Source: Paenirhizobium daejeonense
GTDB taxonomy: Bacteria > Pseudomonadota > Alphaproteobacteria > Rhizobiales > Rhizobiaceae
Direction: 5' to 3'
Length of the DNA stretch: 64,000 nucleotides
Assembly (NCBI RefSeq): GCF_014280875.1
Contig: NZ_JACLAL010000005.1
Location: 372,001-436,000 of the forward strand
In this document: in pieces, positions 34,672 to 42,693 of the stretch
How positions within the stretch are numbered: position 1 is the stretch's first letter
Layout: each line of letters begins with the position of its first letter
Notes under the pieces: model-generated
What the model was told of the DNA's origin: nothing
Databases searched by the model: none
What the model saw: only the letters and a program-made list of their open reading frames with translations
Program-made: the position numbers and the translations under genes

Positions 34672-35388
34672 ATGTGCAATCTCTACAACGTCACGACAAA
34701 CCAAGAGGCCATTATCGCGATCACCCGCGCTTTGGTCGGGAACGTTGGTAACCTCGAGCCATCGTTCGACGTCTATCCCGATCAGCTCGCGCCAATCGTG
34801 CGCAACACGCCGGAGGGCAGAGAGCTTGCCCGAGTGCGATGGGGGCTCCCCTCCTCGTCGAAAGCTCAATTCGACGCCGCCACCAAAAGGGCCGACAAAC
34901 TGCGAGCCAAAGGCAAGCCGGTGGACTTCGACGAGTTGTTGCGCCTTGAGCCGGATGGAGGGACTACCAATGTCCGGAACACCGCCAGCCGACATTGGAC
35001 GCGATGGCTGGGCGTTGAGCATCGATGTGTCGTGCCTGTGAACCGGTTTGCGGAGCCAGATCCGGCCAGCAAGGTGGATGGCGGCAGGACACCAAACGCA
35101 TGGTTTGCCCGAAGTGATGACATGCCCCTTATGTTTTTCGCCGGCATTTGGGTGCCGCAATGGACAAGTGTCCGAAAGATCAAGGATGGCGTGGTCACCA
35201 CAGACCTGTTCGCCTTCCTGACCTGCGAGCCGAATTCCGTCGTTGCTCCTATCCACCCAAAGGCAATGCCGGTTTTGCTAACTGAACCCGATGAGCTGGA
35301 ACGATGGCTGACAGAACCATGGGAATCAGCGAGGACATTGCAGCGGCCACTGCCGGAGAACCGGCTGATATTGCTGCCGAGGCGATAA
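34672..35388 (+). CDS. SRAP family protein (YedK/HMCES-type abasic-site binding peptidase)
   Basis: A 238-residue member of the SOS-response-associated peptidase family (DUF159). The invariant MCN start supplies Cys2, which after Met removal crosslinks to abasic sites in single-stranded DNA. Other family residues are visible: N100 in TNVRNTAS, E128 in RCVVPVNRFAEP, H195 in PIHPKAMP. The ribosome-binding site is gagg, 8 nt upstream. In a phage it could protect abasic sites in replicating single-stranded DNA. The stop overlaps the next start (TAATG). Confidence 0.85.
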   Translation: MCNLYNVTTNQEAIIAITRALVGNVGNLEPSFDVYPDQLAPIVRNTPEGRELARVRWGLPSSSKAQFDAATKRADKLRAKGKPVDFDELLRLEPDGGTTNVRNTASRHWTRWLGVEHRCVVPVNRFAEPDPASKVDGGRTPNAWFARSDDMPLMFFAGIWVPQWTSVRKIKDGVVTTDLFAFLTCEPNSVVAPIHPKAMPVLLTEPDELERWLTEPWESARTLQRPLPENRLILLPRR

Positions 35389-35543
35389 TGAGCGACGAAA
35401 AAACAACACCGGACAACGTCCACGTGGATCACTACTGCGAGCACGCGGGCTGCAAGAAGTGGGGAGCGTGGGGCTACTCCGGTCGGGTCGTGGAACCGAC
35501 CCGATGGTGGTGCCGTGAGCACTATCCACATCACCGGAGATGA
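35388..35543 (+). CDS. Small Cys/His-rich phage protein, 51 aa
   Basis: A 51-residue protein with YCEHAGCKKWG and WWCREHYPHH, giving a CxxxxC...CxxH pattern that could bind one zinc. The start shares one base with the SRAP stop, favouring it over a longer upstream frame. Coupling suggests shared expression with SRAP. Confidence 0.6.
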   Translation: MSDEKTTPDNVHVDHYCEHAGCKKWGAWGYSGRVVEPTRWWCREHYPHHRR

Positions 35544-35632
35544 CGCGATTGGCCGCGATCGCGCTTATGGTCCTGCTGGTGGTGCTGACACTGCTGGGTC
35601 TGGTCCTGTCAGTGTGGCAGGCGTTGACCTAG
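35540..35632 (+). CDS. Very small single-pass membrane peptide, 30 aa
   Basis: A 30-codon frame whose ATG overlaps the previous stop (ATGA). After MTR it is almost entirely hydrophobic (LAAIALMVLLVVLTLLGLVL) and ends SVWQALT, the form of a membrane-inserted micropeptide. The overlap and composition support it; its opposite strand carries another candidate frame (35565-35744). Confidence 0.45.
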   Translation: MTRLAAIALMVLLVVLTLLGLVLSVWQALT

Positions 35633-35744
35633 AAATCTCAAGGCATTCGATAATCGCCATTTCGATCAGATAAACCAGCAATTCGTGTTCGCCACGCTCT
35701 GCCAACTGCCTCGCTTCGATAAGAAGACCTTGCACGCAACCCAT
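35565..35744 (-). CDS. Small helical phage protein, 59 aa (candidate)
   Basis: A 59-codon frame with a plausible ribosome-binding site (aggggaac, 7 nt spacing). The first ~38 residues (MGCVQGLLIEARQLAERGEH, then ELLVYLIEMAIIECLEIS) form a convincing amphipathic helix; the Pro/Thr-rich tail may be incidental. It overlaps the 30-aa membrane frame on the other strand, so at most one may be important. Confidence 0.4.
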   Translation of the reverse strand: MGCVQGLLIEARQLAERGEHELLVYLIEMAIIECLEISRSTPATLTGPDPAVSAPPAGP

Positions 35745-36017
35745 GATGACGTTCCCCTAATTTCCCCATTGGAAAATTAGCATGGTCGGGAATGCGGACA
35801 ACCGTCAAAACCAGTGGGCAGTTTTTGGTGACCGACTAAAGGCTAGTGGAACAATTCGTGACGTGTCCGGTTTGGACCTCCGACCACCAGGAGAGCGGCG
35901 GTCAGAGGCCGGTGCACACCCAAGCGAGGGTCGCGCGCCGGCCTCCCCCCACATTTTTGCAACTAGCGACGCGCCGCAGATGGTGCTGTCATCGACGCTC
36001 TTGGAAAGGAGCAACCG
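35745..36017. other. Stretch without a recognised gene
   Basis: I see no convincing coding frame. A near-perfect hairpin lies at 35757-35780 (ctaattt / aaattag with inner cc/gg), possibly an operator or terminator. The rest is GC-rich sequence with scattered stops. The start of the 60-aa gene at 36018 has its ribosome-binding site (aaaggag) at the right edge. Confidence 0.5.
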
Positions 36018-36200
36018 ATGACCGAACAACCTGCTTGCGAATTCACCTTCAGGTTCATTGATGGCGACTGGGTAATCTGCTTCAGCGACGAGTTGGGCAC
36101 AGATGAACTTGCCACGCTGACCGGCCCCGAAATGCTGGAATTTGTCGAGATGATGAATGAGACCTACAAGGCCGGAATCGTTGAACAAACGCTCAACTAG
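36018..36200 (+). CDS. Hypothetical phage protein, 60 aa
   Basis: A 60-residue acidic protein (MTEQPACEFTFRFIDGDWVICFSDELGTDELATLTGPEMLEFVEMMN...). A strong aaaggag precedes the ATG. The pattern of two short strands and a helix suggests a small folded domain, but no family is recognised. Confidence 0.65.
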   Translation: MTEQPACEFTFRFIDGDWVICFSDELGTDELATLTGPEMLEFVEMMNETYKAGIVEQTLN

Positions 36201-36357
36201 GGCAGTGATGCGGGCGCGCCTGACCTGCTATTGGGCGCTTCGGGGTGGACTCTCCTCCCTTTCAGCGTATCATTCTTGGACCGTTGGCAACCGAATTTGT
36301 AGGCAGCGACGGCTGAGAGTTCATACGTGCTCCCGCCTGCGGAAGGAGGGCACCATC

Positions 36358-36597
36358 ATGTACCCCCACCATGACAGGCTTCGCGCCGTCCTTGATGATC
36401 GATCCACGCTCTACACTGGAAACCAAAAGTCTCGAATCGATCTCGTCAACAGAACACTTATGGCGACACCACATATCGAAATCGGCATCGACACGCCTGT
36501 CGAGGATGCCTTGTTTGACCTGATGCACCGCATCGCCCGTGCGGATGCGCGTCGCGCACGAGAGTACAGGGAGAGGGTTACCTCTCCCCGCAGGTGA
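36358..36597 (+). CDS. Hypothetical phage protein, 79 aa
   Basis: A 79-residue basic helical protein (MYPHHDRLRAVLDDRSTLYTGNQ...) ending ARADARRAREYRERVTSPRR. The ATG at 36358 has a strong ggaaggaggg ribosome-binding site; a longer frame upstream looks non-coding. It converges on the SGNH hydrolase gene with 20 bp between stops. It is the last of the rightward genes. Confidence 0.6.
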   Translation: MYPHHDRLRAVLDDRSTLYTGNQKSRIDLVNRTLMATPHIEIGIDTPVEDALFDLMHRIARADARRAREYRERVTSPRR

Positions 36598-36617
36598 TAT
36601 CTGGGCGGTGGCTCCGT

Positions 36618-37868
36618 CTACGGGCTGAATGTCAGCGCCGACGACATCGCCGCGCACTTGGCAGTATATGGATGCGTGCCGTCGCCTGTGACCGGATACG
36701 GACCTCCCCATATCCCGCTGTCGCGTGCGGTCATGGCAGCGTCGGCGAAATCGATGATTTGCCCACTGATGCCAGAACGCCGAGCACGGGTGGCTGCATT
36801 TACCACATCGAGCAACGACCACGTGCCATCTGTTTTCTCAACCTGAGCCTCCGCGCTGATCCAGCCAGTCCCCTCGACGACCTCACCGGTGCGGGGAGTG
36901 AGTGTCGTCTGGTGGATGATCGCGGACGGTTTAACCCAAAGGATCGTCGCAACGATGGAGGCATATGCCGCGTCCAGCGCTTCCTGCGTTGAACTCTGAA
37001 TCAGGTCGTTGACGCCATGTTCGATCACATAGTCAGTGACCCTGACGCTGTTAAAGAACGTCGCAACAGGACCGCCTCCAGATATCAGCGTTGCAAACTG
37101 CGACGCACGCTGCCCCGGATACGCTATTTTCACGCTAGGCATCACGGCATCTATCAATCGAGCTACGAAACCACTGGAGCCCTTCGCCCCAGTCCCGGTA
37201 GTGTCACCTTGCCCATGGACCAGACTGTCGCCCAACAACGCAGCGGATCGGGCTCCGGCCGCAGCGATATCCGCGTGGATAGCCGACGCGCCGTGATACT
37301 GCGATGTGTTGGAGCCGGTCATGGACCCGCTATTGCCAAGATCGCCCGCTGCAAATCTGTCACTGATTCCACCGAGGGAACTCGCGACAGCCGGGAGGAC
37401 GAGTGCCGGGATGGTCCCTGTGGTGAGGATCACGGTGCGCTCCCAGAAACGCGCGCCTGCGGGGATCTTCACGCCGCATGTGACCTCGATTTGCCCGCCA
37501 GCAGGGACAACGATATCGGCGCCGGCATTCACGGGAGTAAATGTTCCTGCAGGGTACTCAATAAACGATTTGCAGGTGTATCCAGCGCTCGCCGTGGTGG
37601 CTGCGCCGGACATGTACCAACCGAGATATGTCAGCCGCAGATTGGAAATCTCGCCGGATGGATGAGCATAGTGCTCCCGCCGGGAGGTATAGGGGGCGGT
37701 ACGAGCTGCTCCGGCTGTGGGGATCTGCGTCCGGTTGGCAGCGATAATGTTTTCTGTCACTGCCGCCCCACCGCCCTTCCCCACGCCGGGCATCAAGCAG
37801 CCGCCCAATGACTGGCGCCAGGGATCTCGAGGATCCCAAGCGCGAAACTGTTTTTGATGGATACGCAT
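36618..37868 (-). CDS. Phage SGNH/GDSL hydrolase, tail-associated esterase candidate
   Basis: A 416-residue protein. The N-terminal ~200 residues are beta-rich with no recognised domain. The C-terminal SGNH hydrolase has block I LLGDSLVHGQ (catalytic Ser ~215), the Gly of GQRASQF, block III GVND (~285) and block V DGTHP (~397) supplying Asp and His. Related phage domains deacetylate surface polysaccharide or peptidoglycan. It starts at 37868, sharing one base with the upstream stop (TAATG). As the last late gene it would be made with the virion and lysis proteins. Confidence 0.8.
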   Translation of the reverse strand: MRIHQKQFRAWDPRDPWRQSLGGCLMPGVGKGGGAAVTENIIAANRTQIPTAGAARTAPYTSRREHYAHPSGEISNLRLTYLGWYMSGAATTASAGYTCKSFIEYPAGTFTPVNAGADIVVPAGGQIEVTCGVKIPAGARFWERTVILTTGTIPALVLPAVASSLGGISDRFAAGDLGNSGSMTGSNTSQYHGASAIHADIAAAGARSAALLGDSLVHGQGDTTGTGAKGSSGFVARLIDAVMPSVKIAYPGQRASQFATLISGGGPVATFFNSVRVTDYVIEHGVNDLIQSSTQEALDAAYASIVATILWVKPSAIIHQTTLTPRTGEVVEGTGWISAEAQVEKTDGTWSLLDVVNAATRARRSGISGQIIDFADAAMTARDSGIWGGPYPVTGDGTHPYTAKCAAMSSALTFSP

Positions 37869-38185
37869 TAGACAGCGGCCACAGCCGCAAGCTTGTCACC
37901 CGGCTGGGCGTAATAGCTGCGCTCCGTAGCGGCCGGCACGAAGTAGCGAGCGCCAGTCGAAGCATTCGGAGCGGGACCGATTGAAATCACCGTGTCGACG
38001 GGGAAGTAGACGGTGAATGACGGATCACCTGCGCCGGGAAGTGCATCGGGAGCCACGCCAGTCGTGGTAAAGGGAAGCGCGGATTCCTCCGACCAAACGG
38101 CCTTGCCGGGAAGCGCCAAAGTCTGAGTGCGGTTGGTGAGCGAGCCGACATAGCCGGCCGTTACGAGCGGCAAGGTGCGTGCCAT
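37868..38185 (-). CDS. Hypothetical late phage protein, 105 aa
   Basis: A 105-residue, beta-rich protein (MARTLPLVTAGYVGSLTNRTQTLAL...) with the look of a small virion or fibre-accessory domain: Tyr/Pro-rich strands and no charge clusters. It is coupled to the SGNH gene (TAATG), so the two may act together. No family recognised. Confidence 0.6.
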   Translation of the reverse strand: MARTLPLVTAGYVGSLTNRTQTLALPGKAVWSEESALPFTTTGVAPDALPGAGDPSFTVYFPVDTVISIGPAPNASTGARYFVPAATERSYYAQPGDKLAAVAAV

Positions 38186-38212
38186 CGTTATGAACTCCTG
38201 AATGTGTGGTGG

Positions 38213-38245
38213 TCGGCCCTACGGCCATTATTCGGCCCTACGGCC
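38213..38245. repeat. Tandem 14-bp direct repeat in a late-operon gap
   Basis: The 14-mer tcggccctacggcc occurs at 38213-38226 and again at 38232-38245. Each copy contains the small palindrome ggcc-ctac-ggcc, so the pair could form stacked hairpins on the late mRNA. No T-run follows. Confidence 0.6.
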
Positions 38246-38249
38246 GTGA

Positions 38250-38558
38250 CTACTGCGCGCGAGTGGTGCGGCGCGGCTGGGCTTCGTAGAGACGGTCAAG
38301 GCGACCGTTCAGGCCGTCTAGTCGGCTCCCTACCCCTTCAATTGCCTTCATGATCTGGCCAGTCTGTTCCTGCATGCCGGCCTTGGTCACGTAGGTCTCG
38401 GCAATGTGCAGCTTGTGGGCCGCCAGATCAGCGCCTACCTTTTCGGTATCGCGGCGCGCGGTCGTCAGCTTGCCGTCGAGATACTTCCAGAGACCGAACA
38501 GCGTGCCGAATACCGACATGCCGAAAACGACGGCGGCCATGATTTCCGGGCCGGTCAC
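38250..38558 (-). CDS. Small membrane protein with coiled coil, lysis-cluster
   Basis: A 102-residue protein with one N-terminal helix (IMAAVVFGMSVFGTLFGLWKYL, ~6-27) and a long charged helix (KLTTARRDTEKVGADLAAHKLH..., GSRLDGLNGRLDRLYEAQ) predicted to form a coiled coil. It starts at a GTG overlapping the Rz1 stop (GTGA); an ATG at 38540 is possible. Position in the lysis cluster suggests a holin/antiholin-like or spanin-accessory role, unproven. Confidence 0.65.
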   Translation of the reverse strand: MTGPEIMAAVVFGMSVFGTLFGLWKYLDGKLTTARRDTEKVGADLAAHKLHIAETYVTKAGMQEQTGQIMKAIEGVGSRLDGLNGRLDRLYEAQPRRTTRAQ

Positions 38559-38854
38559 TTGCCGGCCTCCAAGGCTGCGTCACGGTAAGCGTAGAAATCG
38601 CGCAGTGCCAGATGTCGGCGGTAGCAGGCGAGCAGCGCCGCCCTGTCCGTGATCCATAGGTCTTCGACCTGTGCCTGTGTCAGAGCGCCCTGCCCCAGTG
38701 CAGCCGGTCGCAGGCACGCTTTCTGAAGAGCGCTATCCGGCTTAGACAGCACCGGCGGCTTCACCGGTGCGACATTAACGGATCTGGTTGATACGCTGCA
38801 CGCTGCCAGCGCCAAGCACAGGCCGGTCAGCATCAGGATCTTGCCGAGCTTCAC
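38555..38854 (-). CDS. Rz1-like outer-membrane spanin lipoprotein
   Basis: A 99-residue o-spanin. The signal peptide ends in lipobox LAAC (lipidated Cys ~19), followed by a proline-containing periplasmic part (APVKPPVLSKP). It starts at GTG 38854 (or ATG 38833) and lies partly inside the Rz gene in another frame, overlapping it by 80 bp, the classic embedded Rz/Rz1 layout. It joins the i-spanin to fuse the membranes in the last lysis step. Confidence 0.82.
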   Translation of the reverse strand: MKLGKILMLTGLCLALAACSVSTRSVNVAPVKPPVLSKPDSALQKACLRPAALGQGALTQAQVEDLWITDRAALLACYRRHLALRDFYAYRDAALEAGK

Positions 38855-39146
38855 TGGCCAGCTTCCTTCTGAGTTCGTCGTTGGAGGCTTGTTCGGCCTC
38901 AAGCTGGGCGATGGCTTCGGCCTCTCGCTTCTTGGCAGCGTTGTTTGCGATAGTCTGGCGCCGCAGTTCGTCTGCATCAGCCTGTGCCGTGGCGCGCTGT
39001 ATCTCGGCGATCTCTGCTTGGTATTTGGCAGCCGCCGTGCCGTATCCGGCGTTGAATGCCTTGCCGAGAGCAACAGCCACCAGCAGTCCAAGCACCACCA
39101 CCGAGGCTGCACGCCACGTCCATTTGTTGGTCAAGAGTGCCAGCAT
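38775..39146 (-). CDS. Rz-like inner-membrane spanin
   Basis: A 123-residue i-spanin with one N-terminal transmembrane helix (AASVVVLGLLVAVALGKAF, ~13-31) and a long Ala/Glu/Gln-rich coiled coil in the periplasm (~35-100). The ATG at 39146 opens MLALLTNKW; the frame is open further upstream but overlaps the endolysin. Its 3' end contains the start of the Rz1 gene. Confidence 0.82.
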   Translation of the reverse strand: MLALLTNKWTWRAASVVVLGLLVAVALGKAFNAGYGTAAAKYQAEIAEIQRATAQADADELRRQTIANNAAKKREAEAIAQLEAEQASNDELRRKLASEARQDPDADRPVLGAGSVQRINQIR

Positions 39147-39147
39147 T

Positions 39148-39768
39148 TCAGATCCCAGATACGCAGAGTTCCGCCTCGCCGAGGCGTTGGGCGTCACCCA
39201 TCTCGCGTCGCCGGACAAGGCCGTTGACGACCTTACCGCCCGCCTTGTTCCACGCTGTTTGGGCTTCGCAGGCCTCACGATACCGGCCGGTTGCCACGTA
39301 CTTCATGGCGGTCGAGCGAAGCTGTCCGACTGTTCCGAAGTTGTAGGCACCGGACGTCATCGAGGCCTGCACGCTGTCCGGAGCCTTGAGGAACCCCGCG
39401 CCCTTGTCGACCAAAGGCAGGTAGTAGTCGTTGATGACTGTCTCGCGCAGCATGTCCTCGCATTCAGCCATGGTCTTGCGCATGCCCATCTTAACGCCCT
39501 TGGTCTCGCCGAAGCAGATCGTGGGAACGCCCACGATGTCACGGTAGGCAGTCAGATGGACGCCTTCCCAAGGCTTGATGAGCTTGTCGATCGCAAGCTG
39601 CACCGCGGGCGGCGTGTAGCCTCTCGAGATGGCGACGCGGATCTCGGCAGGAGTATCTGGTGCGGACCCGCCTGACAGAACTGTCCAGCCGCTGGCAACT
39701 GCGGCAATGATCGCGGCGGCCACGGCCGCCTTGCCGCGCTTCGTCGCGGTAATCTTATTGATCGGCAT
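39148..39768 (-). CDS. SAR-type GH24 endolysin (phage lysozyme)
   Basis: A 206-residue muramidase. The N-terminal weakly hydrophobic segment (~12-32, AAVAAAIIAAVASGW) is rich in Ala/Gly and looks like a signal-anchor-release domain, so it may reach the periplasm without a holin pore. The GH24 triad is intact: E68-x8-D77-x5-T83 in WEGVHLTAYRDIVGVPT. It hydrolyses the MurNAc-GlcNAc bond. The start overlaps the holin gene by 14 bp. Confidence 0.85.
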   Translation of the reverse strand: MPINKITATKRGKAAVAAAIIAAVASGWTVLSGGSAPDTPAEIRVAISRGYTPPAVQLAIDKLIKPWEGVHLTAYRDIVGVPTICFGETKGVKMGMRKTMAECEDMLRETVINDYYLPLVDKGAGFLKAPDSVQASMTSGAYNFGTVGQLRSTAMKYVATGRYREACEAQTAWNKAGGKVVNGLVRRREMGDAQRLGEAELCVSGI

Positions 39769-39964
39769 CTATGCCTCCCTGAGAGATGATGCGCGCCACC
39801 GGTGCTGCGATAAGCACTGCGACAGGCAGCCACCACGGAAGGTGGTCAGCGGCGTAGGGGATCGCGCTCGATGCGATCTCCAAGGCGGTTGCGATGTAGA
39901 CACACCACATGGAGGCGGCGCGCAGCAGCACGCCGCGCCAGTTCTCGACCAGCGTCAGTTTCAT
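39755..39964 (-). CDS. Holin-like membrane protein, 69 aa (DUF7940-like)
   Basis: A 69-residue protein beginning MKLTLVENWRGVLLRAASM with two hydrophobic helices (~17-36 and ~44-60) and a short polar tail, the pattern of small phage holins found beside GH24 endolysins (VENWR start as in DUF7940). It heads the lysis cluster, directly upstream of and overlapping the endolysin. With a SAR endolysin it may be a pinholin-type trigger. Confidence 0.7.
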   Translation of the reverse strand: MKLTLVENWRGVLLRAASMWCVYIATALEIASSAIPYAADHLPWWLPVAVLIAAPVARIISQGGIDADQ

Positions 39965-40079
39965 GATTGTGTCCTGTTGGTTGTGAAGGTACGTCGTTCG
40001 TGAACGATAATCTTTAGAAGCAACCGCGCAAAGACGGCTACTAGGTCAAGCCGCAGGGCCGCAGGTTGGATTCAGGTTG

Positions 40080-41033
40080 TCATTCTGCCGTGCGCTGGGG
40101 ATGGCATTCAATAACCTGACACATATCATCAGACAGTCTTTTCGACACGGCCGCCTGACCAACGCTGTCGGCATGATATAGTGTGTCAAGCATATCCGCC
40201 TCTGGAAGAAGGTAATCAACCTGCTTGCCGATCGTTCTAAAACCAATGGCGTTAAAAATATTCTGATATCGAGCGAAATACTTTGAATATATGTCTGATT
40301 TGTATTCGGCGCGTTCCAAAGTTGCCGGCCATGCTTGCAATAGCTGAATGTTATTCGCTTTTGCCCAGTTCGTAAACTCTACTAGATATCGCGGCGGGCT
40401 ATCCGGTAGGGTCAGACTGATTGGATTTTGCGCTCTAACTGCGTCCACCATAGCCGGGAGTTTGTTTTCCGGACGGTTCGCGCTCTCGTCGCCATAATCT
40501 GTAACAGTGTCGGGTCTGTATAGCACCGAGGAGCGAGGGAGTGCGGCCGCTGCTAATTGCCTCACAAGCTGCATTGGCGAATAACCAAACAGTAGTGTCG
40601 GCACATCTTTAAGATCTACAGACAAAATGTAACGCGTATCTGTCGTTGCGACGAATGACGCCAGCACGGATGACGGCTTAGTGGCAGCCAGCAGATGATG
40701 CTCCAAAATCAAAACTACGGTATCGCCGTTTCGCAGTGAGGCTTTAGCCCGCTTCAAAAGATATTCGCCACCCAGTCCGGCATGAGTTCCCAAATTGACG
40801 ACAGACAATCCGGTTAATTCGGATACAGTCTCTGCAGAAAACGAAAAATGCGTCGAGGATCCACCAACCAGCACAACTTTTGGAAACCTCGAATGAGCCC
40901 GCGCTACTTCTTCCTTCTTTTTGTATAGGCCATCAATCCAAATGGACTCGTTCGGCCGAGGAAGGACATGAAGCAGCCCAAACCACGCCACCATGAGAAA
41001 TGCAAAAGCCCCAATGAATTCCAATTTTCTCAT
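40080..41033 (-). CDS. SGNH-type membrane-anchored acyl-transfer partner of MBOAT (AlgJ/DltD-like)
   Basis: A 317-residue protein with one N-terminal helix (~7-24), then a periplasmic SGNH-like domain. Key pieces are GGSSTHF (catalytic Ser ~59-60) and D283-x3-H287 in LDTLYHADSVGQ, a triad layout used by AlgJ/AlgX-type polysaccharide O-acetyltransferases. It starts 3 bp after the MBOAT stop, so the two form a pair. Visibly more A/T-rich than the flanking phage genes, it is probably a later insertion. Confidence 0.75.
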   Translation of the reverse strand: MRKLEFIGAFAFLMVAWFGLLHVLPRPNESIWIDGLYKKKEEVARAHSRFPKVVLVGGSSTHFSFSAETVSELTGLSVVNLGTHAGLGGEYLLKRAKASLRNGDTVVLILEHHLLAATKPSSVLASFVATTDTRYILSVDLKDVPTLLFGYSPMQLVRQLAAAALPRSSVLYRPDTVTDYGDESANRPENKLPAMVDAVRAQNPISLTLPDSPPRYLVEFTNWAKANNIQLLQAWPATLERAEYKSDIYSKYFARYQNIFNAIGFRTIGKQVDYLLPEADMLDTLYHADSVGQAAVSKRLSDDMCQVIECHPQRTAE

Positions 41034-41036
41034 GTT

Positions 41037-42551
41037 CTAAAACTGGAAATAGAGGAACTCGGACGGCGCCGATCCGAAAATACCGAACGCCGAGATCCAA
41101 GCCAAAAAGGCGACACATGCAGCTAGTGTTGTTCGTGAATATCTACCACTCGTAGCGGGGCGAAATTCTGGAAACACCTTTCCATCCATTCGAAACAACT
41201 GCGCAGAATTCGGTGCCATCCAGATAATTAGATAGGCCAGACACAGGTAGGACCAGAAACCCATAAAGTCGATATACTTCATCCCTTGGTTCCATTTAAT
41301 GGGCCAATCTCTTCCGATTATGTATGATAATTCGCCCGGCAGAGCAAATATATCCGGTGCGAACATCCCGCTTAATACGTTAATGGCTGTCGCAAAAGAG
41401 TTTGATCGAAAGAATACCCATGCAACAACCACAAGAAAAAACGTAATTGCGCCGTAAATCGGCGTTAGAAGAACATCAAACCGCTTAACCAACATTGGCT
41501 TCCATTGGCGCCATGCATGGTTTATGACCAGAAATCCCCCATGAAGACCTCCCCAGACCACGTACGTCCAAGAAGCTCCATGCCACAATCCACCTAACAG
41601 CATAACGATCAGCAGGTTCACTTGCCGGCGTATAGGCCCGTTTCGACTTCCGCCCAAGGGAATGTACAAATAGTCCCGGAGAAAACTGGAAAGGGTTATA
41701 TGCCAGCGGCGCCAAAATTCGATAATCGATGTCGCCTTGTACGGCGAGAAGAAGTTGAGAGGTAGCGCTATTCCAAACATGAGTCCAATGCCAATAGCCA
41801 TGTCGGAGTACCCAGAAAAATCAAAGTATAGTTGAGCCGTGTAACCCAATGCAGCGGCCCACGCCTCGAAAAACTCTAGGTGCCCCACCTCCGCCTTGGT
41901 GAACAAAGGTGATACGTAACCAGCTATTGGATCAGCAACGGCCACCTTCTTGGCCAGTCCAACTGCAAACACTGGTATTCCGGTGGCAATTGTATCAGAA
42001 GTGATCCTAAACCTATTTTCGAATTGAGAAATGATATTTCGGTAGTGCAGCAAGGGACCCGCAATCAAATGCGGAAAGAAAAGAACAGAGATAATGTAAT
42101 CCCTTATGGGTGCCTGCCCCATTTCCTTCCTGGCAGTGTCGACTAAAAATGCAATTTGCTGAAAAGTGTAGAACGAGATTGCCAGCGGCAGAACTATCTG
42201 TAGATGCTCCACATTCCATCCGATAATATTCGCCACATTATCAATTAGAAAATTCACATACTTAAAATATGACAGCGCGGCTAGATTCGCGACAACCCCG
42301 AGAAAGAGCCAACGTTTACTCGACTGCTCATTACTGGCAGTGGAGATTTTCGATGCGACTAGATAATTTACGACAATTGACACAGCGATAATGCCGACGG
42401 AACGCAACTCCCACCAGCCGTAGAAAAAAATGGATGCGGCAGTGAGAGACGCAATGCCTAATCCTCTTCCTCCCAGTCGGATAGCCAGCCATGTAACTAG
42501 GAGCGTTAAGGGTAGAAACGCAAATAGGAATTCTTTCGAGGTGAATAGCAT
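41037..42551 (-). CDS. MBOAT family O-acyltransferase (AlgI-like)
   Basis: A 504-residue integral membrane protein with about ten to twelve helices. MLFTSKEFLFAFLPL is the canonical AlgI start, so 42551 was chosen over 42560 and 42614. The conserved histidine regions are RRWHITLSSFLRDYLYIPLGG (split; ~280) and GGLWHGASW (~318-326), the latter carrying the catalytic His. AlgI-type proteins move acetyl groups from acetyl-CoA across the inner membrane to a periplasmic transferase, here the gene downstream. Likely target: lipopolysaccharide O-antigen or another surface polysaccharide. Confidence 0.88.
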   Translation of the reverse strand: MLFTSKEFLFAFLPLTLLVTWLAIRLGGRGLGIASLTAASIFFYGWWELRSVGIIAVSIVVNYLVASKISTASNEQSSKRWLFLGVVANLAALSYFKYVNFLIDNVANIIGWNVEHLQIVLPLAISFYTFQQIAFLVDTARKEMGQAPIRDYIISVLFFPHLIAGPLLHYRNIISQFENRFRITSDTIATGIPVFAVGLAKKVAVADPIAGYVSPLFTKAEVGHLEFFEAWAAALGYTAQLYFDFSGYSDMAIGIGLMFGIALPLNFFSPYKATSIIEFWRRWHITLSSFLRDYLYIPLGGSRNGPIRRQVNLLIVMLLGGLWHGASWTYVVWGGLHGGFLVINHAWRQWKPMLVKRFDVLLTPIYGAITFFLVVVAWVFFRSNSFATAINVLSGMFAPDIFALPGELSYIIGRDWPIKWNQGMKYIDFMGFWSYLCLAYLIIWMAPNSAQLFRMDGKVFPEFRPATSGRYSRTTLAACVAFLAWISAFGIFGSAPSEFLYFQF

Positions 42552-42693
42552 GCCGATCATCCAAACAGGCGCTCGAACTAGCACGCTGCCAATCTGGTGT
42601 CGATAGAAACCCAATCAGGATACAACCTTTCCTGACGCGTGCGGGCGCCGCGCTGCTCGCACGCTCTGTCAGATCGATTACGGGTGGCGTTCT

